Both the position numbers and the translations under genes were made by a program. The notes beneath the pieces were generated by a model. That model saw only the letters and a list, made by a program, of their open reading frames with translations. It did not search any database and was not told where the DNA came from. A DNA stretch of 64,000 nt from contig NZ_JAHCKK010000002.1 in the NCBI RefSeq assembly GCF_026125825.1, positions 62,001-126,000 of the forward strand, read 5' to 3'. Origin of the DNA: Hydrogenophaga sp. (GTDB lineage: Bacteria; Pseudomonadota; Gammaproteobacteria; Burkholderiales; Burkholderiaceae_C). This document shows, in pieces, positions 1 through 8,406 of the stretch. Position 1 is the first letter of the stretch, and each line of letters begins with the position of its first letter.

Positions 1-281
1 GCCAGGGGCTCGGCCCACTGCAGCCGGGGCGAACCGGCCGCGGCCTGGAGGAAGGTGGCATGGGCGCTGTCCAGCCCCTCCTTGTCCAGCGACATCAGCA
101 GCTCCACCGCCGCCGCGGCGCCGTCGACCGCGTAGGGATAGCGCGCCAGGGAGGTCAGCATGCAAGGCTGGGCAATGACCTCGGCATCGAAATCTTCCGC
201 CAGCTGCCGGGCCAGGGCGGTGCGGGCCGCCGACCGCGCGGAACTGTCGATGTGCAGCAGGATGGAACGGGGCGTTTGCAT
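1..281 (-). CDS. Universal stress protein (UspA-like), N-terminal 93 residues, cut by the window edge
   Basis: Reading from an ATG at 281 the minus strand is open to the window edge. The product starts MQTPRSILLHIDSS and continues with an Ala/Arg-rich helix and a segment like AEDFDAEVIAQP, the beta1-alpha1-beta2 pattern of Usp domains (ATP/AMP-binding Rossmann-like stress proteins of the cytoplasm). The C-terminal part with the usual G-x2-G-x9-G(S/T) motif lies outside the window, so the class (nucleotide-binding or not, single or tandem) cannot be judged. It is divergent from the eRF1-like gene at 491, and a TTG-N8-CAA FNR/Anr-like box is centred about 63 bp upstream of the start codon, compatible with microaerobic induction. 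The family assignment rests on fold pattern and context. Confidence 0.65.
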   Translation of the reverse strand, partial: MQTPRSILLHIDSSARSAARTALARQLAEDFDAEVIAQPCMLTSLARYPYAVDGAAAAVELLMSLDKEGLDSAHATFLQAAAGSPRLQWAEPL

Positions 282-337
282 GAAGGGCTCCTGAGAAAAG
301 GACGCAAGCAGGTTACGGCCCCGGCCCGCCCGGCGGT

Positions 338-351
338 TTGCGCAACATCAA
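338..351. promoter_or_regulatory. FNR/Anr-like box 1 (usp side)
   Basis: TTGCGCAACATCAA matches the dyad TTGAT-N4-ATCAA at 8 of 10 defined positions, with a perfect right half. Its centre (344.5) would put an activated start site near 303 on the minus strand, about 22 nt ahead of the usp ATG. No biochemical evidence; judged by motif and position. Confidence 0.45.
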
Positions 352-379
352 GGCGCAGGAACGCCCCGGTGCGCCAGGC

Positions 380-393
380 TTGCGTTGCATCAA
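380..393. promoter_or_regulatory. FNR/Anr-like box 2 (eRF1-like gene side)
   Basis: TTGCGTTGCATCAA is a second 8/10 match to TTGAT-N4-ATCAA in the same 209-bp divergent gap. With class II spacing (-41.5) it would activate a plus-strand start near 428, and a CATAAG sequence at 414-419 fits a weak -10. Two similar boxes in one gap make chance less likely. Confidence 0.42.
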
Positions 394-490
394 CCCGCGG
401 GGCCCACCTGTGCCATAAGGTGATCGACGTGCCACCCACCCTCCTTCGACCCCACCCTGCGGCGCCGATTCGCCGCCACTGGAGCCCCCC

Positions 491-865
491 ATGAGCTTCC
501 TCCATGCCGTGATCTGGATGGATCACCACACCGCCCATGTCATCGAATTCGATCGCGAAAACATGCGCGAGCGCCACCTTCGGGCGCACGCTCACCCCAC
601 CCGCCAGCACCGCAGCACCGTGCGGACCGAACACGAGTTCTTCGCCGAGGTCTGCGATGCCGTGGCCGGCCTGGATTCCATCCTCCTGACCGGCGCCCAC
701 AAGATCCAGGCCGATCTGCGCCACTTCATCGAGAAGCACCGGCCGGCCCTGGCGCCGCGCATCAGCGGCTGGGAGATCGTGGACCACCCGACCTCGGCGC
801 AGCTGGTGGCGCTGGCTCGCCACCGGCAGCACCAGGCCGCCATGGGCCTGGCCACCGGCCCCTGA
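491..865 (+). CDS. Small eRF1/Pelota-like 'translational machinery' protein
   Basis: A 124-residue cytoplasmic protein beginning MSFLHAVIWMDHHTAHVIEFD. The layout, an N-terminal 'WMDHHTAHV' strand, a central 'SILLTGAHKIQADLRHFIEKH' segment and a C-terminal 'VDHPTSAQLVALAR' helix, matches small proteins usually annotated as 'translational machinery protein', which resemble domain 3 of eRF1/Pelota. Their role is unknown; they often sit beside stress genes. The start is the ATG after a weak GGAG. The stop is only 17 nt before the dehydrogenase ATG at 883, so the two probably form an operon under the FNR-like box at 380-393. Confidence 0.7.
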   Translation: MSFLHAVIWMDHHTAHVIEFDRENMRERHLRAHAHPTRQHRSTVRTEHEFFAEVCDAVAGLDSILLTGAHKIQADLRHFIEKHRPALAPRISGWEIVDHPTSAQLVALARHRQHQAAMGLATGP

Positions 866-882
866 ACTCATTGCCGCCGGCC

Positions 883-1878
883 ATGATGCGCGCCATGGTC
901 CTGGAGCAGGCGGGCTCGCCCCTGCGCCTGCAGCAGCGGCCGGTTCCATCGCCGGGGCCGACGGAAGTGCGCCTGCGCGTCCTGGCCTGCGCGGTGTGCC
1001 GAACCGATCTGCACATCGTCGATGCCGAATTGGCGGTGCCCCGCCTGCCCCTGGTCCCCGGCCATGAGATCGTCGGCATCGTCGAGGCGCTGGGCCGCGA
1101 CGTGCACACGCTGCGCCAGGGCGACCGCGTGGGCGTCCCCTGGCTGGGCCATGTCTGCGGGCATTGCGATTTCTGTCTCACGCAACGCGAGAACCTGTGT
1201 GACCACCCGGTGTTCACCGGCCATGGCAGAGACGGTGGCTTCGCCACGCACGTGGTCGCCGAAGCCGCGTTCTGCCTTGCGCTGCCACAAGCCCTGCAGG
1301 GCGATGCGGCGCAGCTGGCGCCGCTCCTGTGCGCGGGCTCGATCGGCTGGCGCGCGCTTCGCCTGGCCGGCGAGGAGGCGCGCACGATCGGGCTGTATGG
1401 CTTCGGCGCTGCGGCACACCTGGTGGGCCAGGTGGCGCGGCACCAGGGCCGCCAGGTCTACGGCTTCACCCGCCCCGGCGATGCCCAGGCCCAGGCCTTC
1501 GCCCTGGCGCTCGGTGCGGTCTGGGCAGGCGGCTCGGACGAACCTGCGCCCGTTGCACTGGATGCGGCGATCATCTTTGCGCCCGTGGGCGCCCTGGTGC
1601 CGCTGGCCCTGCGCGCGGTGCGCAAGGGCGGGCGCGTCGTGTGCGGCGGCATCCACATGAGCGACATCCCGGCCTTCCCCTACGCCTGGCTATGGGAAGA
1701 ACGGCAGCTGCTGTCGGTGGCCCACCTCACGCGCGCCGACGCCGCCGGCTTCCTGGCATTTGCCGCGGCGCATCCCCTGCAGGTCGCGGTCTCCCACTAC
1801 CCCCTGGAGCGCGCCAACGAGGCGCTGGACGACCTGCGGGCCGGCCGCCTCCAGGGTGCAGCGGTGCTGGAGCCGTGA
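883..1878 (+). CDS. Zinc-dependent alcohol dehydrogenase (MDR family)
   Basis: 331 residues from the ATG at 883 (an in-frame TTG at 871 adds four). The GroES-like domain holds the likely catalytic zinc ligands Cys39 (ACAVCRTD) and His61-Glu62 (PGHE) and four structural-zinc cysteines, Cys92, 95, 98 and 106 (CGHCDFC..NLC). A Rossmann domain follows (IGLYGFGAAAHLVGQVA), binding NAD(P). Cytoplasmic oxidation of alcohols or reduction of aldehydes is expected; the substrate cannot be told from sequence. It follows the eRF1-like gene closely. Similar AdhA-type enzymes are often found with usp and stress genes under Anr/FNR control in betaproteobacteria, which fits this setting. Confidence 0.85.
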   Translation: MMRAMVLEQAGSPLRLQQRPVPSPGPTEVRLRVLACAVCRTDLHIVDAELAVPRLPLVPGHEIVGIVEALGRDVHTLRQGDRVGVPWLGHVCGHCDFCLTQRENLCDHPVFTGHGRDGGFATHVVAEAAFCLALPQALQGDAAQLAPLLCAGSIGWRALRLAGEEARTIGLYGFGAAAHLVGQVARHQGRQVYGFTRPGDAQAQAFALALGAVWAGGSDEPAPVALDAAIIFAPVGALVPLALRAVRKGGRVVCGGIHMSDIPAFPYAWLWEERQLLSVAHLTRADAAGFLAFAAAHPLQVAVSHYPLERANEALDDLRAGRLQGAAVLEP

Positions 1879-2087
1879 GGCACGGCCGGCGGCGCGGCGG
1901 GGTTCGGCTGCTGTTGCATCCGCATTCCTGCCCCGCTCAACCGGTTCCTGGATCACTTCGGCCTGCTGGGCGCCGACCACGAACGCGCGCCGGCCGCATC
2001 GGGATCGGCACGCCACCGATGAAGCCACCGGCTTAATCTGGCGCAAATTTTGGGCGCGCACCATGGCGGCTCCTCAGAGGAGTTTTT

Positions 2088-2723
2088 ATGCCAATGGCTT
2101 CGCCCAGCATGTCCGCAGACCCTGAATCGCCACCCACGGTGGCCACGCCGCCCCGCTTGAGCATCTGCCGGGAGAACGATCCCGACCGGGCCGAGGTGGA
2201 GTCCTTCATCCACGACGTGTACGCCCGCCGCTACGGCGCGCAGGTCCGCCACTTCGCACCGGTGCTTGCCTACCTGCGCGATGCCACGGGCATCGTCGCG
2301 GCCGCCGGCTACCGCCAGGCGCACAAGTCACCCCTGTTCCTTGAGCGCTACCTCGACGCGCCGGTGGAGACCCTGCTCGCCTCGGGTCATGGGGCCGTCC
2401 CGGCTCGGCACACCATCGTCGAGGTCGGCCATCTGGCGGCCTCGCGCGCGGGCGAGGGGCGCCGCCTCATCCTGATGCTGGGCGTGCACCTCGCCCAGCA
2501 CGACTTCCAGTGGGTCGTGAGCACCTTGACCCACGAGCTGCGCCTGCTCTTTCTTCGCATCGGGGTGACCCCGCTGACCCTGGGCGTTGCCGACCCTGCC
2601 GCCCTGGGCGACGAGGCCGTGCATTGGGGAAGCTACTACGAGCACAGCCCCCTGGTGCTGGCAGGGCACCTGCCCCAGGCGATGCGGCGTCTGTCGACCC
2701 GCCATGGGGGGACCCTGCAATGA
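2088..2723 (+). CDS. Thermostable hemolysin family protein (putative acyltransferase-like)
   Basis: 211 residues, ATG preceded by AGAGGAG at 2076-2082, a strong ribosome-binding site. The region from about residue 30 onward, with FLERYL at 84-89 and EVGHLA at 112-117, is typical of the family named after Vibrio delta-hemolysin (T_hemolysin). No signal peptide or membrane segment is visible, which fits a cytoplasmic enzyme better than a secreted toxin. The EVGHLA motif and the overall length resemble acyl-homoserine-lactone synthases and GNAT acyltransferases; that link is my inference. It is the first gene of a five-gene operon, its stop overlapping the start of the ligase gene by 4 nt, so a biosynthetic role together with the ligase is likely. 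Confidence 0.75.
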   Translation: MPMASPSMSADPESPPTVATPPRLSICRENDPDRAEVESFIHDVYARRYGAQVRHFAPVLAYLRDATGIVAAAGYRQAHKSPLFLERYLDAPVETLLASGHGAVPARHTIVEVGHLAASRAGEGRRLILMLGVHLAQHDFQWVVSTLTHELRLLFLRIGVTPLTLGVADPAALGDEAVHWGSYYEHSPLVLAGHLPQAMRRLSTRHGGTLQ

Positions 2724-4180
2724 CCACCGTGCTGCAGAGCCCCGCCGTGCTGGACGATGGCACCCGCACCTGGAGCGCCGCCGAGCTGGAGCTGTCCATC
2801 GCCGACTTCACCAGCGTGCTGCGCGCGCAGGGCGTGAAGGTGCTGGCCACCCTGCTGGACAACTCGGTGGCCTGGGTGGTGGCCGACCGCGCCGCCGAGC
2901 GCGCCGGCATCGTCCACGTCCCCCTGCCGGTGTTTTTCACCCGCGAGCAGATCACCCATGCGCTGCAGGCGACGGGCGCCGATGCCATGCTCATGCCCGC
3001 CATGGCGCCGTGGCCGCAGGGCTCGGCAACACCGAGCACCGTGACCGGCCAGGCGCTGGCCCTGTGGCGCCTGCCAGCCCGGGCCGTGCCCATGCCCGAG
3101 GGCACGGCCAAGATCACCTTCACCTCGGGCACGACCGGCATGCCCAAGGGCGTTTGCCTGCGTGCATCGACCATCGAAGGCGTGTCGCGCGGCGTGGTCG
3201 AGGCCCTGGCGCCGCTGCGCATCCAGCGCCACCTGTGCGTGCTGCCGTTCGCGGTGCTGCTGGAAAACATCGCGGGGCTGAGCGCGCCGTTGATGAACGG
3301 CACCACCTGCATCGTGGTGCCGCTGTCGCAAGTCGGGCTGACCGGCTCGTCCAGCTTCGATGCCGCCGAGTTCCACGCAGCCGTGTTGCGCTTTCGCCCC
3401 GACAGCCTGATCCTGCTGCCGCAGATGCTGCGCATGTGGGTGGGCTACCTCGCCGCCACGCGGCAGCGCGCACCGCAAGGACTGCGCTTCGTCGCCGTGG
3501 GTGGCGCGTCCGTGGGCGCGGGCCTGGTGGCGGCCAGCCGTGCCCTGGGCATTCCGGCCCACGAAGGCTACGGTCTGTCCGAAGGCGCCTCCGTGCAGAC
3601 GCTCAACCTGCCCGGGGCGGACCTTGCCGGCAGCGCCGGGCGGGCCCTGCCCCATGCGCGGTTGCGCATCAGCAGCGAAGGGGAAGTGGAAGTCGCCGGC
3701 AGCCTCTTCGCAGGCTACCTGGGCGACCCGCGCCCGGTGCCTGAATGGTGGCCCAGCGGCGACCTCGGCTCGATCGACGAGAACGGCTTCCTGCACGTGC
3801 ACGGCCGGCGCAAGAACGTGCTGATCACCTCCTTCGGGCGCAACGTTTCGCCCGAATGGGTCGAAGGCGCCCTGCAAGAGGCCGGCATCGCCGTGGCCGT
3901 GGTGTTCGGCGACGACCAGCCCACGCTCAGTGCCGTGCTCTGGCCCCTGAACGCCCAGTTGCCCGATGCGGCGCTGCAGGCGGCGGTGGACGCGGCCAAC
4001 GCCCGGCTGCCCGACTACGCCCGCGTGCACCGGTGGGTGCGCGCCCGGCGCGCCTTCGACGCCGCATCCGGCATGGCCACGGCCAACGGCCGGCCTCAGC
4101 GCGCCGCCATCTTCCAGGCGCACGCCGACGCCCTGACCGACGAGATTCCCTCTTTCACCCCCTCCACGGAGCATTCATGA
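2720..4180 (+). CDS. AMP-binding (acyl-AMP ligase-like) protein with an atypical C-terminus
   Basis: 486 residues from the ATG at 2720, translationally coupled (ATGA) to the gene before it. The adenylation signature FTSGTTGMPKG is at about residues 134-144, then EGYGLSEG (A5) and a GRRKNVLITSFGRNVSPEWVE segment (A8). The protein is short for the family (500-560). The C-terminal catalytic lysine normally in a TxNGKxxR context is Arg here (TANGRPQR), so the half-reaction that needs that lysine may be altered. Probable role: activation or recognition of a fatty acid for the diiron protein, SDR and hemolysin-family protein encoded beside it. Substrate unknown. Confidence 0.75.
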   Translation: MTTVLQSPAVLDDGTRTWSAAELELSIADFTSVLRAQGVKVLATLLDNSVAWVVADRAAERAGIVHVPLPVFFTREQITHALQATGADAMLMPAMAPWPQGSATPSTVTGQALALWRLPARAVPMPEGTAKITFTSGTTGMPKGVCLRASTIEGVSRGVVEALAPLRIQRHLCVLPFAVLLENIAGLSAPLMNGTTCIVVPLSQVGLTGSSSFDAAEFHAAVLRFRPDSLILLPQMLRMWVGYLAATRQRAPQGLRFVAVGGASVGAGLVAASRALGIPAHEGYGLSEGASVQTLNLPGADLAGSAGRALPHARLRISSEGEVEVAGSLFAGYLGDPRPVPEWWPSGDLGSIDENGFLHVHGRRKNVLITSFGRNVSPEWVEGALQEAGIAVAVVFGDDQPTLSAVLWPLNAQLPDAALQAAVDAANARLPDYARVHRWVRARRAFDAASGMATANGRPQRAAIFQAHADALTDEIPSFTPSTEHS

Positions 4181-4857
4181 GCTTTTACGCACAACTGCTG
4201 GCGCAGACCGAACACGACCGCATGTCGCTGCTGTCCGCCCCCATCATCCAGGGCTGCCTGCGCGGCGAGGTGTCGCTGCCCAGCTACGTCGCCTTCCTTC
4301 GCGAGGCTTACCACCACGTCAGCCACACCGTGCCGTTGATGCAGGCGTTTCGCGCGCGCATTCCGGCGGGACGCGAATGGCTCGCCCCGGCGCTGGACGA
4401 GTACATCGAGGAAGAGCGCGGCCACGATGAGTGGATCCTGGACGACGTCCGCGCCTGCGGCGACACCAGCGACGTGCGCCACAGCCGCCCCGGCATCGCC
4501 ACCGAGGTGATGGTGGCCTATGCCTACGACACCATCGCGCGGCGCAATCCGCTGGGCTTTTTCGGCATGGTTCATGTGCTGGAGGGCACCAGCGTGTCGC
4601 TGGCGCTGCTGGCGGCCGACCAGATCCAGAAGCCGCTGGCCCTGCCCGATGCCGCCTTCAGCTACCTGCGCTCGCATGGCACGCTGGACCAGGAACATGT
4701 GCAGCACTTCCAGTTGCTGATGGACCAGATCACCGATCCCACGGACCAGGCCGACATCGTTCACGCGGCGCGCGTCTTCTTCCGCCTGTACGGCGATGTG
4801 TTCCGTGGGCTGCCGCTGCCGAAGGTGCACAAGGCGGCCGAGGGGGTCGCGGCATGA
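4177..4857 (+). CDS. Heme-oxygenase-like diiron oxygenase/oxidase (TenA-like fold)
   Basis: 226 residues, coupled to the ligase gene by an ATGA overlap. All-helical, with three candidate iron-ligand helices: Glu43/His47 (REAYHH), Glu80-x2-His83 plus Asp90 (EEERGHDEWILDD), and His168/Asp171/Glu173/His174/His177 (HGTLDQEHVQHF). This matches the 'iron-containing redox enzyme' group, HDOs such as UndA and BesC that use O2 to desaturate, cleave or decarboxylate fatty acids or amino acids. Exact ligands need a model. Lying between a fatty-acyl ligase-like gene and an SDR, it probably performs the key oxidative step on a lipid-derived substrate; the chemistry is not predictable. Confidence 0.75.
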   Translation: MSFYAQLLAQTEHDRMSLLSAPIIQGCLRGEVSLPSYVAFLREAYHHVSHTVPLMQAFRARIPAGREWLAPALDEYIEEERGHDEWILDDVRACGDTSDVRHSRPGIATEVMVAYAYDTIARRNPLGFFGMVHVLEGTSVSLALLAADQIQKPLALPDAAFSYLRSHGTLDQEHVQHFQLLMDQITDPTDQADIVHAARVFFRLYGDVFRGLPLPKVHKAAEGVAA

Positions 4858-5690
4858 AGGCCTCGCAAGCCCGCGTCCTGCTCACTGGCGCCAACGGTGG
4901 CATCGGGCAGGCCGTCGCGCTCGCCCTTGCGCAGGCGGGCGCGCCGCTGCTGCTGACGGGCCGCTCGCCCGCGCGGCTGTCCGCCCAGGCGCGCGCACTC
5001 CAGCAGCGCCTGCCGACGGCGAAAGTGGACTGGCACGAAGTGGACCTGCAGCGCATGGACTCCATCGCCTTGCTGGCCAGGCAGGCGACCGAGTGGGGGT
5101 GCAATGTGGTCATCCACTGCGCCGGCGTCGCGGAGTTCGGCCGGTTCGAGGCCTCGGCGCCCGATCGGATGTCGCGGATCCTCCACACCAACCTGCTCGC
5201 ACCGATGGCGCTCACGCAGGCCCTCCTGCCCCATCTTCGAAGCCTTCCCCGCGCACAGGTCATCTGCGTGGGCTCCGTCCTGGGCGCGATGGGCTTGCCC
5301 GGCTTTAGCGTCTACTGCGCCAGCAAATTCGGCTTGCGAGGTTTCGCGCAGGCGCTGCGCCGAGAACTGGCCGACACCTCGGTGCGCGTGCAGTACCTGG
5401 GGCCGCGAAGCACGCGCACGGGTTTCAACACCGCCGAGGTCGCCGACTACAACCAGGCGACCGGTACGGCGATGGACCCACCCGAGGTGGTGGCGCAGGC
5501 GCTGCTGCGCATGCTCGAGGCCGGCACGGCCGAGCGCTTTCTCGGTTTTCCGGAAAAGCTGGGCGTGCGCCTCAACGGCCTCATGCCATCCCTGCTGGAC
5601 GGTGCCTTCGAGAAGCACCGTGCCAGCCTGCCCATCCGCTTGAAAACCCCCATCCAGTCCACCCGTGAGGAAATGAAAAATGCGAATTGA
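4854..5690 (+). CDS. Short-chain dehydrogenase/reductase
   Basis: 278 residues from the ATG at 4854, again an ATGA overlap. TGANGGIG at residues 10-17 is the cofactor-binding loop and Tyr154-x3-Lys158 (YCASK) the catalytic pair, with a serine in VGSVLG before it. It is a classical cytoplasmic SDR with a basic C-terminal tail. Position in the operon suggests it reduces or oxidises a product of the neighbouring diiron protein. The last bases overlap the start of the TPR gene by 11 nt. Confidence 0.85.
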   Translation: MKASQARVLLTGANGGIGQAVALALAQAGAPLLLTGRSPARLSAQARALQQRLPTAKVDWHEVDLQRMDSIALLARQATEWGCNVVIHCAGVAEFGRFEASAPDRMSRILHTNLLAPMALTQALLPHLRSLPRAQVICVGSVLGAMGLPGFSVYCASKFGLRGFAQALRRELADTSVRVQYLGPRSTRTGFNTAEVADYNQATGTAMDPPEVVAQALLRMLEAGTAERFLGFPEKLGVRLNGLMPSLLDGAFEKHRASLPIRLKTPIQSTREEMKNAN

Positions 5691-6342
5691 CCGACACACC
5701 TTCCTGCGCGCAGCCTGCGCCGCCCTGCTGGCCGCTGCCGGCGCCGCTCCCCTGATGGCGCAGGCCGCCCCGGTCGATGACGCCGTCGCCGACCTGCAGC
5801 GCGACTGGGAAGTCATCCGTTACCAGACGGCCTCGGGCGAGCGCGAGAAGCGCTTCGAGGCGCTGGCCGCCAAGGCGCACAAGGTCAGCGAGTCCTTCCC
5901 CGGCCGCAGCGAGCCGCTGGTGTGGGAAGGCATCATCGTGAGCTCCCACGCGGGCGAAAAAGGCGGGCTCGGCGCGTTGGGCCTGGTCAAGCAGGCCAAG
6001 GCGCTCTACGAAGCGGCGATCCAGATCGACGGCAACGCGCTGGAGGGCTCGGCCTACAACAGCCTGGGGGTGCTCTACTACAAGGTGCCCGGCTGGCCCA
6101 TGGCCTTTGGCGACAAGGCCAAGGCGGGCGAACTGCTGCAGAAGGCGCTGTCCATCAACCCCAAGGGCATCGACCCCAACTTCTTCTACGGGGAATACCT
6201 CGTCGAGACCAAGCAGCCGGAGAAAGCGGCCGTCTACCTGGAGCGGGCCCTGCAGGCGCCGCCGCGCGCGGGGCGCCAGGTGGCGGACACGGGCCGGCGC
6301 GAGGAAGCGCGCCAGCTGCTCGACAAGATCAAGGAGAAGTGA
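5680..6342 (+). CDS. Exported TPR-repeat protein
   Basis: 220 residues; ATG preceded by GAGGAAATG, whose GAGGA acts as ribosome-binding site. A signal peptide is clear: MRIDR, a hydrophobic run LRAACAALLAAAGAAP and an AQA-A cleavage site near residue 30. The mature part is helical with at least two tetratricopeptide-like units (AKALYEAAIQIDGNALEGSAYNSLGVLYYKV and a unit near LLQKALSIN), so it is probably a periplasmic scaffold. It ends the hemolysin-ligase-diiron-SDR operon and its 3' end overlaps the convergent histidine kinase gene by 14 nt. Function beyond protein interaction is unknown. Confidence 0.7.
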   Translation: MRIDRHTFLRAACAALLAAAGAAPLMAQAAPVDDAVADLQRDWEVIRYQTASGEREKRFEALAAKAHKVSESFPGRSEPLVWEGIIVSSHAGEKGGLGALGLVKQAKALYEAAIQIDGNALEGSAYNSLGVLYYKVPGWPMAFGDKAKAGELLQKALSINPKGIDPNFFYGEYLVETKQPEKAAVYLERALQAPPRAGRQVADTGRREEARQLLDKIKEK

Positions 6343-7690
6343 CGCGCGCAAAGCGCACGGTGGCGCGCACCGCGTCGCCGTGCGCCCCGGCGTCGTACAC
6401 GATCTCCAGGCCATGCAGCGCCGCGATGCGCTGCGCGATCGACACGCCCAGCCCGCTGCCGCCTTCCTCCTGCCCCGGCGGCCGGTGGAAGCGCTGGCCC
6501 AGGCCGGCCAGTTGCTCCGCCGAGAGCGGGCCACCGGCGTTTTCCACCTCCATCTGCGTGCTGCCCATGCGCAGCAGCACGGTGCTGCCCGGCGGAGCGT
6601 AGCACGCCGCGTTGTCGAGCAGGTTGCGCAACAGCACCGTCATCAGGTGGGTGTTGCCGATCAGCGGCAAGGGCGGCCTGTTCGACGCCGGCCATTCACA
6701 GGCCAGTTCGATGCGGCGGCGGTCGGCCAGCTCCAGGCAGTCGCTCATGACCTGTTCGACGATCGGGGGCCAGTCGATCTCCGTGCTGAGGAGTTCGGCC
6801 GTGGCCGTTTCGGCGCGCGACAGCGCCAGCATCTGCGTCACCAGCCGGTCCATGCGCGTGAGGCCGGCGTCCATCTGCTGCTCGGCCAGCCTGCGCTCCT
6901 GGTCGCTGGTGGAGCGCTTGACCACGTCCCACTGTGCGCGCAGCACCGCCAGCGGCGTGCGCAGTTCGTGCGCTGCGTCGGCGGTGAAGCGCCGCTCGCG
7001 CGTCAAGAGGCTGTCGATGCGCGCGAACAGGCTGTTCATCGCGCCCAGCAGGGGTTTGAGTTCGGCCGGCGCGCGCGCATCGGGCAGCGGGGCGAGGTCG
7101 CCACCGTCGCGGGTGTGCAGGTCGCCCGTGAGCGCATGAATCGGAGCCAGCGCACGGCGCACCGCCCAGGCCATGGCCAGGAGCAGCAGCGGCAGCACCA
7201 GCAGCCAGGGCAGGACCTGGCTGGCGACCAGCGCGAACACCACCTCGTCGCGCTCGTAGGCCCCCTGGCCCACGGCCACCAGCCATTGGCCGGAGGTGGA
7301 CTGAAGGTAGTAGATGCGCCAGGGCTGGCCGTCCACCACGTCATCCACGAAGCCGACGGCATGGGCGCGAAACGGCAGGCTGCCGCCTTCGCGGTCTGCC
7401 AGCACGATCTGTCCCTCGCGATCCCACACGGCCACGGCCAGATCGCGCACGTCGCCTTCACCGCTGTCGGCCTGGCCGGCCTGCGGCAGCGGGGGCAGGT
7501 TCGCCCCGCCCTGCAGCGGCAGCGAAGGCAACATGGTGGCCTGGATCTGCCGGGCCAGCCGGATCAATTCGGTGTCGTACAGCTCATTGACCTCGTGGCG
7601 CGAGCGGTTCACCGACATCCACACGGCGGCCGCCCAGACCAGGGGCGCGCAGACCAGCAAGTACACCATCAGGCGGCGTTGCAGGCTCAT
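6329..7690 (-). CDS. Sensor histidine kinase (QseC/TctE-like)
   Basis: 453 residues. A first membrane segment at about 8-26, a periplasmic sensor region of about 130 residues, a second membrane segment at about 157-175 and a HAMP-like linker are followed by the dimerisation helix with phospho-acceptor His241 (AAHELRTPL). The ATPase domain has the N box (LLRNLLDNAACYA) and a G box GGSGLGVSIAQRIA. It overlaps the response regulator gene by 4 nt, so the pair is co-translated. Signals of QseC/TctE-type kinases include organic acids and metals; none is indicated here. Confidence 0.9.
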   Translation of the reverse strand: MSLQRRLMVYLLVCAPLVWAAAVWMSVNRSRHEVNELYDTELIRLARQIQATMLPSLPLQGGANLPPLPQAGQADSGEGDVRDLAVAVWDREGQIVLADREGGSLPFRAHAVGFVDDVVDGQPWRIYYLQSTSGQWLVAVGQGAYERDEVVFALVASQVLPWLLVLPLLLLAMAWAVRRALAPIHALTGDLHTRDGGDLAPLPDARAPAELKPLLGAMNSLFARIDSLLTRERRFTADAAHELRTPLAVLRAQWDVVKRSTSDQERRLAEQQMDAGLTRMDRLVTQMLALSRAETATAELLSTEIDWPPIVEQVMSDCLELADRRRIELACEWPASNRPPLPLIGNTHLMTVLLRNLLDNAACYAPPGSTVLLRMGSTQMEVENAGGPLSAEQLAGLGQRFHRPPGQEEGGSGLGVSIAQRIAALHGLEIVYDAGAHGDAVRATVRFARVTSP

Positions 7691-8361
7691 GGCGCCGCCT
7701 CCGGTGTGCCCAGCGCATAGCCCACGCCGCGCACGGTGCGGACAATGCCGGGGTCGATCTTGCGGCGCAAGTGATGGATGTGCACCTCGAGCGAATTGCC
7801 CTCGGGTTCGGCCTCGCTCCAGTCGTAGAGTTTCTCGCGCAGCAGCGATTTGGACAGCACACGCTGCGGGTCCAGCATCAGGGCTTCGAGCAGCGCCAGC
7901 TCGCGCGCGGTGAGCTCCACGCCCTGCCCCCGCCAGCGCACCAGCTTGCTGGCCGGGTCGTATTCGAGGTCCCCGTGCCGCCAGGTCGGCTGCGAGCGGC
8001 CCGATGCGCGGCGCAGCAAGGCGCGCAGGCGCGCGGCCAGTTCGTCGATCGTGATGGGCTTGAGCAGGTAATCGTCTGCGCCGGAGTCCAGGCCGGCGAT
8101 GCGCTGGTCGATGCCGTCGCGCGCGGTGAGCACCAGCACGGGCAGCGCAAGGCCGCGATCGCGCCAGCGCCGCAGCCAGACCAGGCCGTCGCCGCCGGGC
8201 AGGCCCAGGTCCAGCACCAGGGCGTCATAAGGGGCGGCCAGCAGCGCGCCGTCGGCGTCCTTGCCATTGGTGAACCAATCGGCGGCATGACCGAGCTGGC
8301 GCAAGCCCGCCGCCAGGGCCTGCCCCAGCAGGACGTCGTCTTCCACGAAAAGCACACGCAT
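7687..8361 (-). CDS. Response regulator, OmpR family
   Basis: 224 residues from the ATG at 8361 (MRVLFVEDD); an in-frame upstream start would only add an unlikely eight-residue tail. The receiver domain has the acidic pair EDD, phospho-Asp in ALVLDLGLPG and Lys in LKPI; a winged-helix DNA-binding domain (LTARELALLEALM, LEVHIHHLRRKI) follows. It is the partner of the overlapping histidine kinase gene and should act as a DNA-binding activator. Confidence 0.9.
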   Translation of the reverse strand: MRVLFVEDDVLLGQALAAGLRQLGHAADWFTNGKDADGALLAAPYDALVLDLGLPGGDGLVWLRRWRDRGLALPVLVLTARDGIDQRIAGLDSGADDYLLKPITIDELAARLRALLRRASGRSQPTWRHGDLEYDPASKLVRWRGQGVELTARELALLEALMLDPQRVLSKSLLREKLYDWSEAEPEGNSLEVHIHHLRRKIDPGIVRTVRGVGYALGTPEAAP

Positions 8362-8406
8362 GAACGGTTCACCCCCTGTCCGCACCGGTCGTCGGACCGG
8401 CTCCCA

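Noticed and set aside
2088-2723. Reading the thermostable-hemolysin family gene as a secreted toxin
   Set aside because: No signal peptide, no membrane-inserting segment and an operon of lipid-type enzymes; the name is historical.
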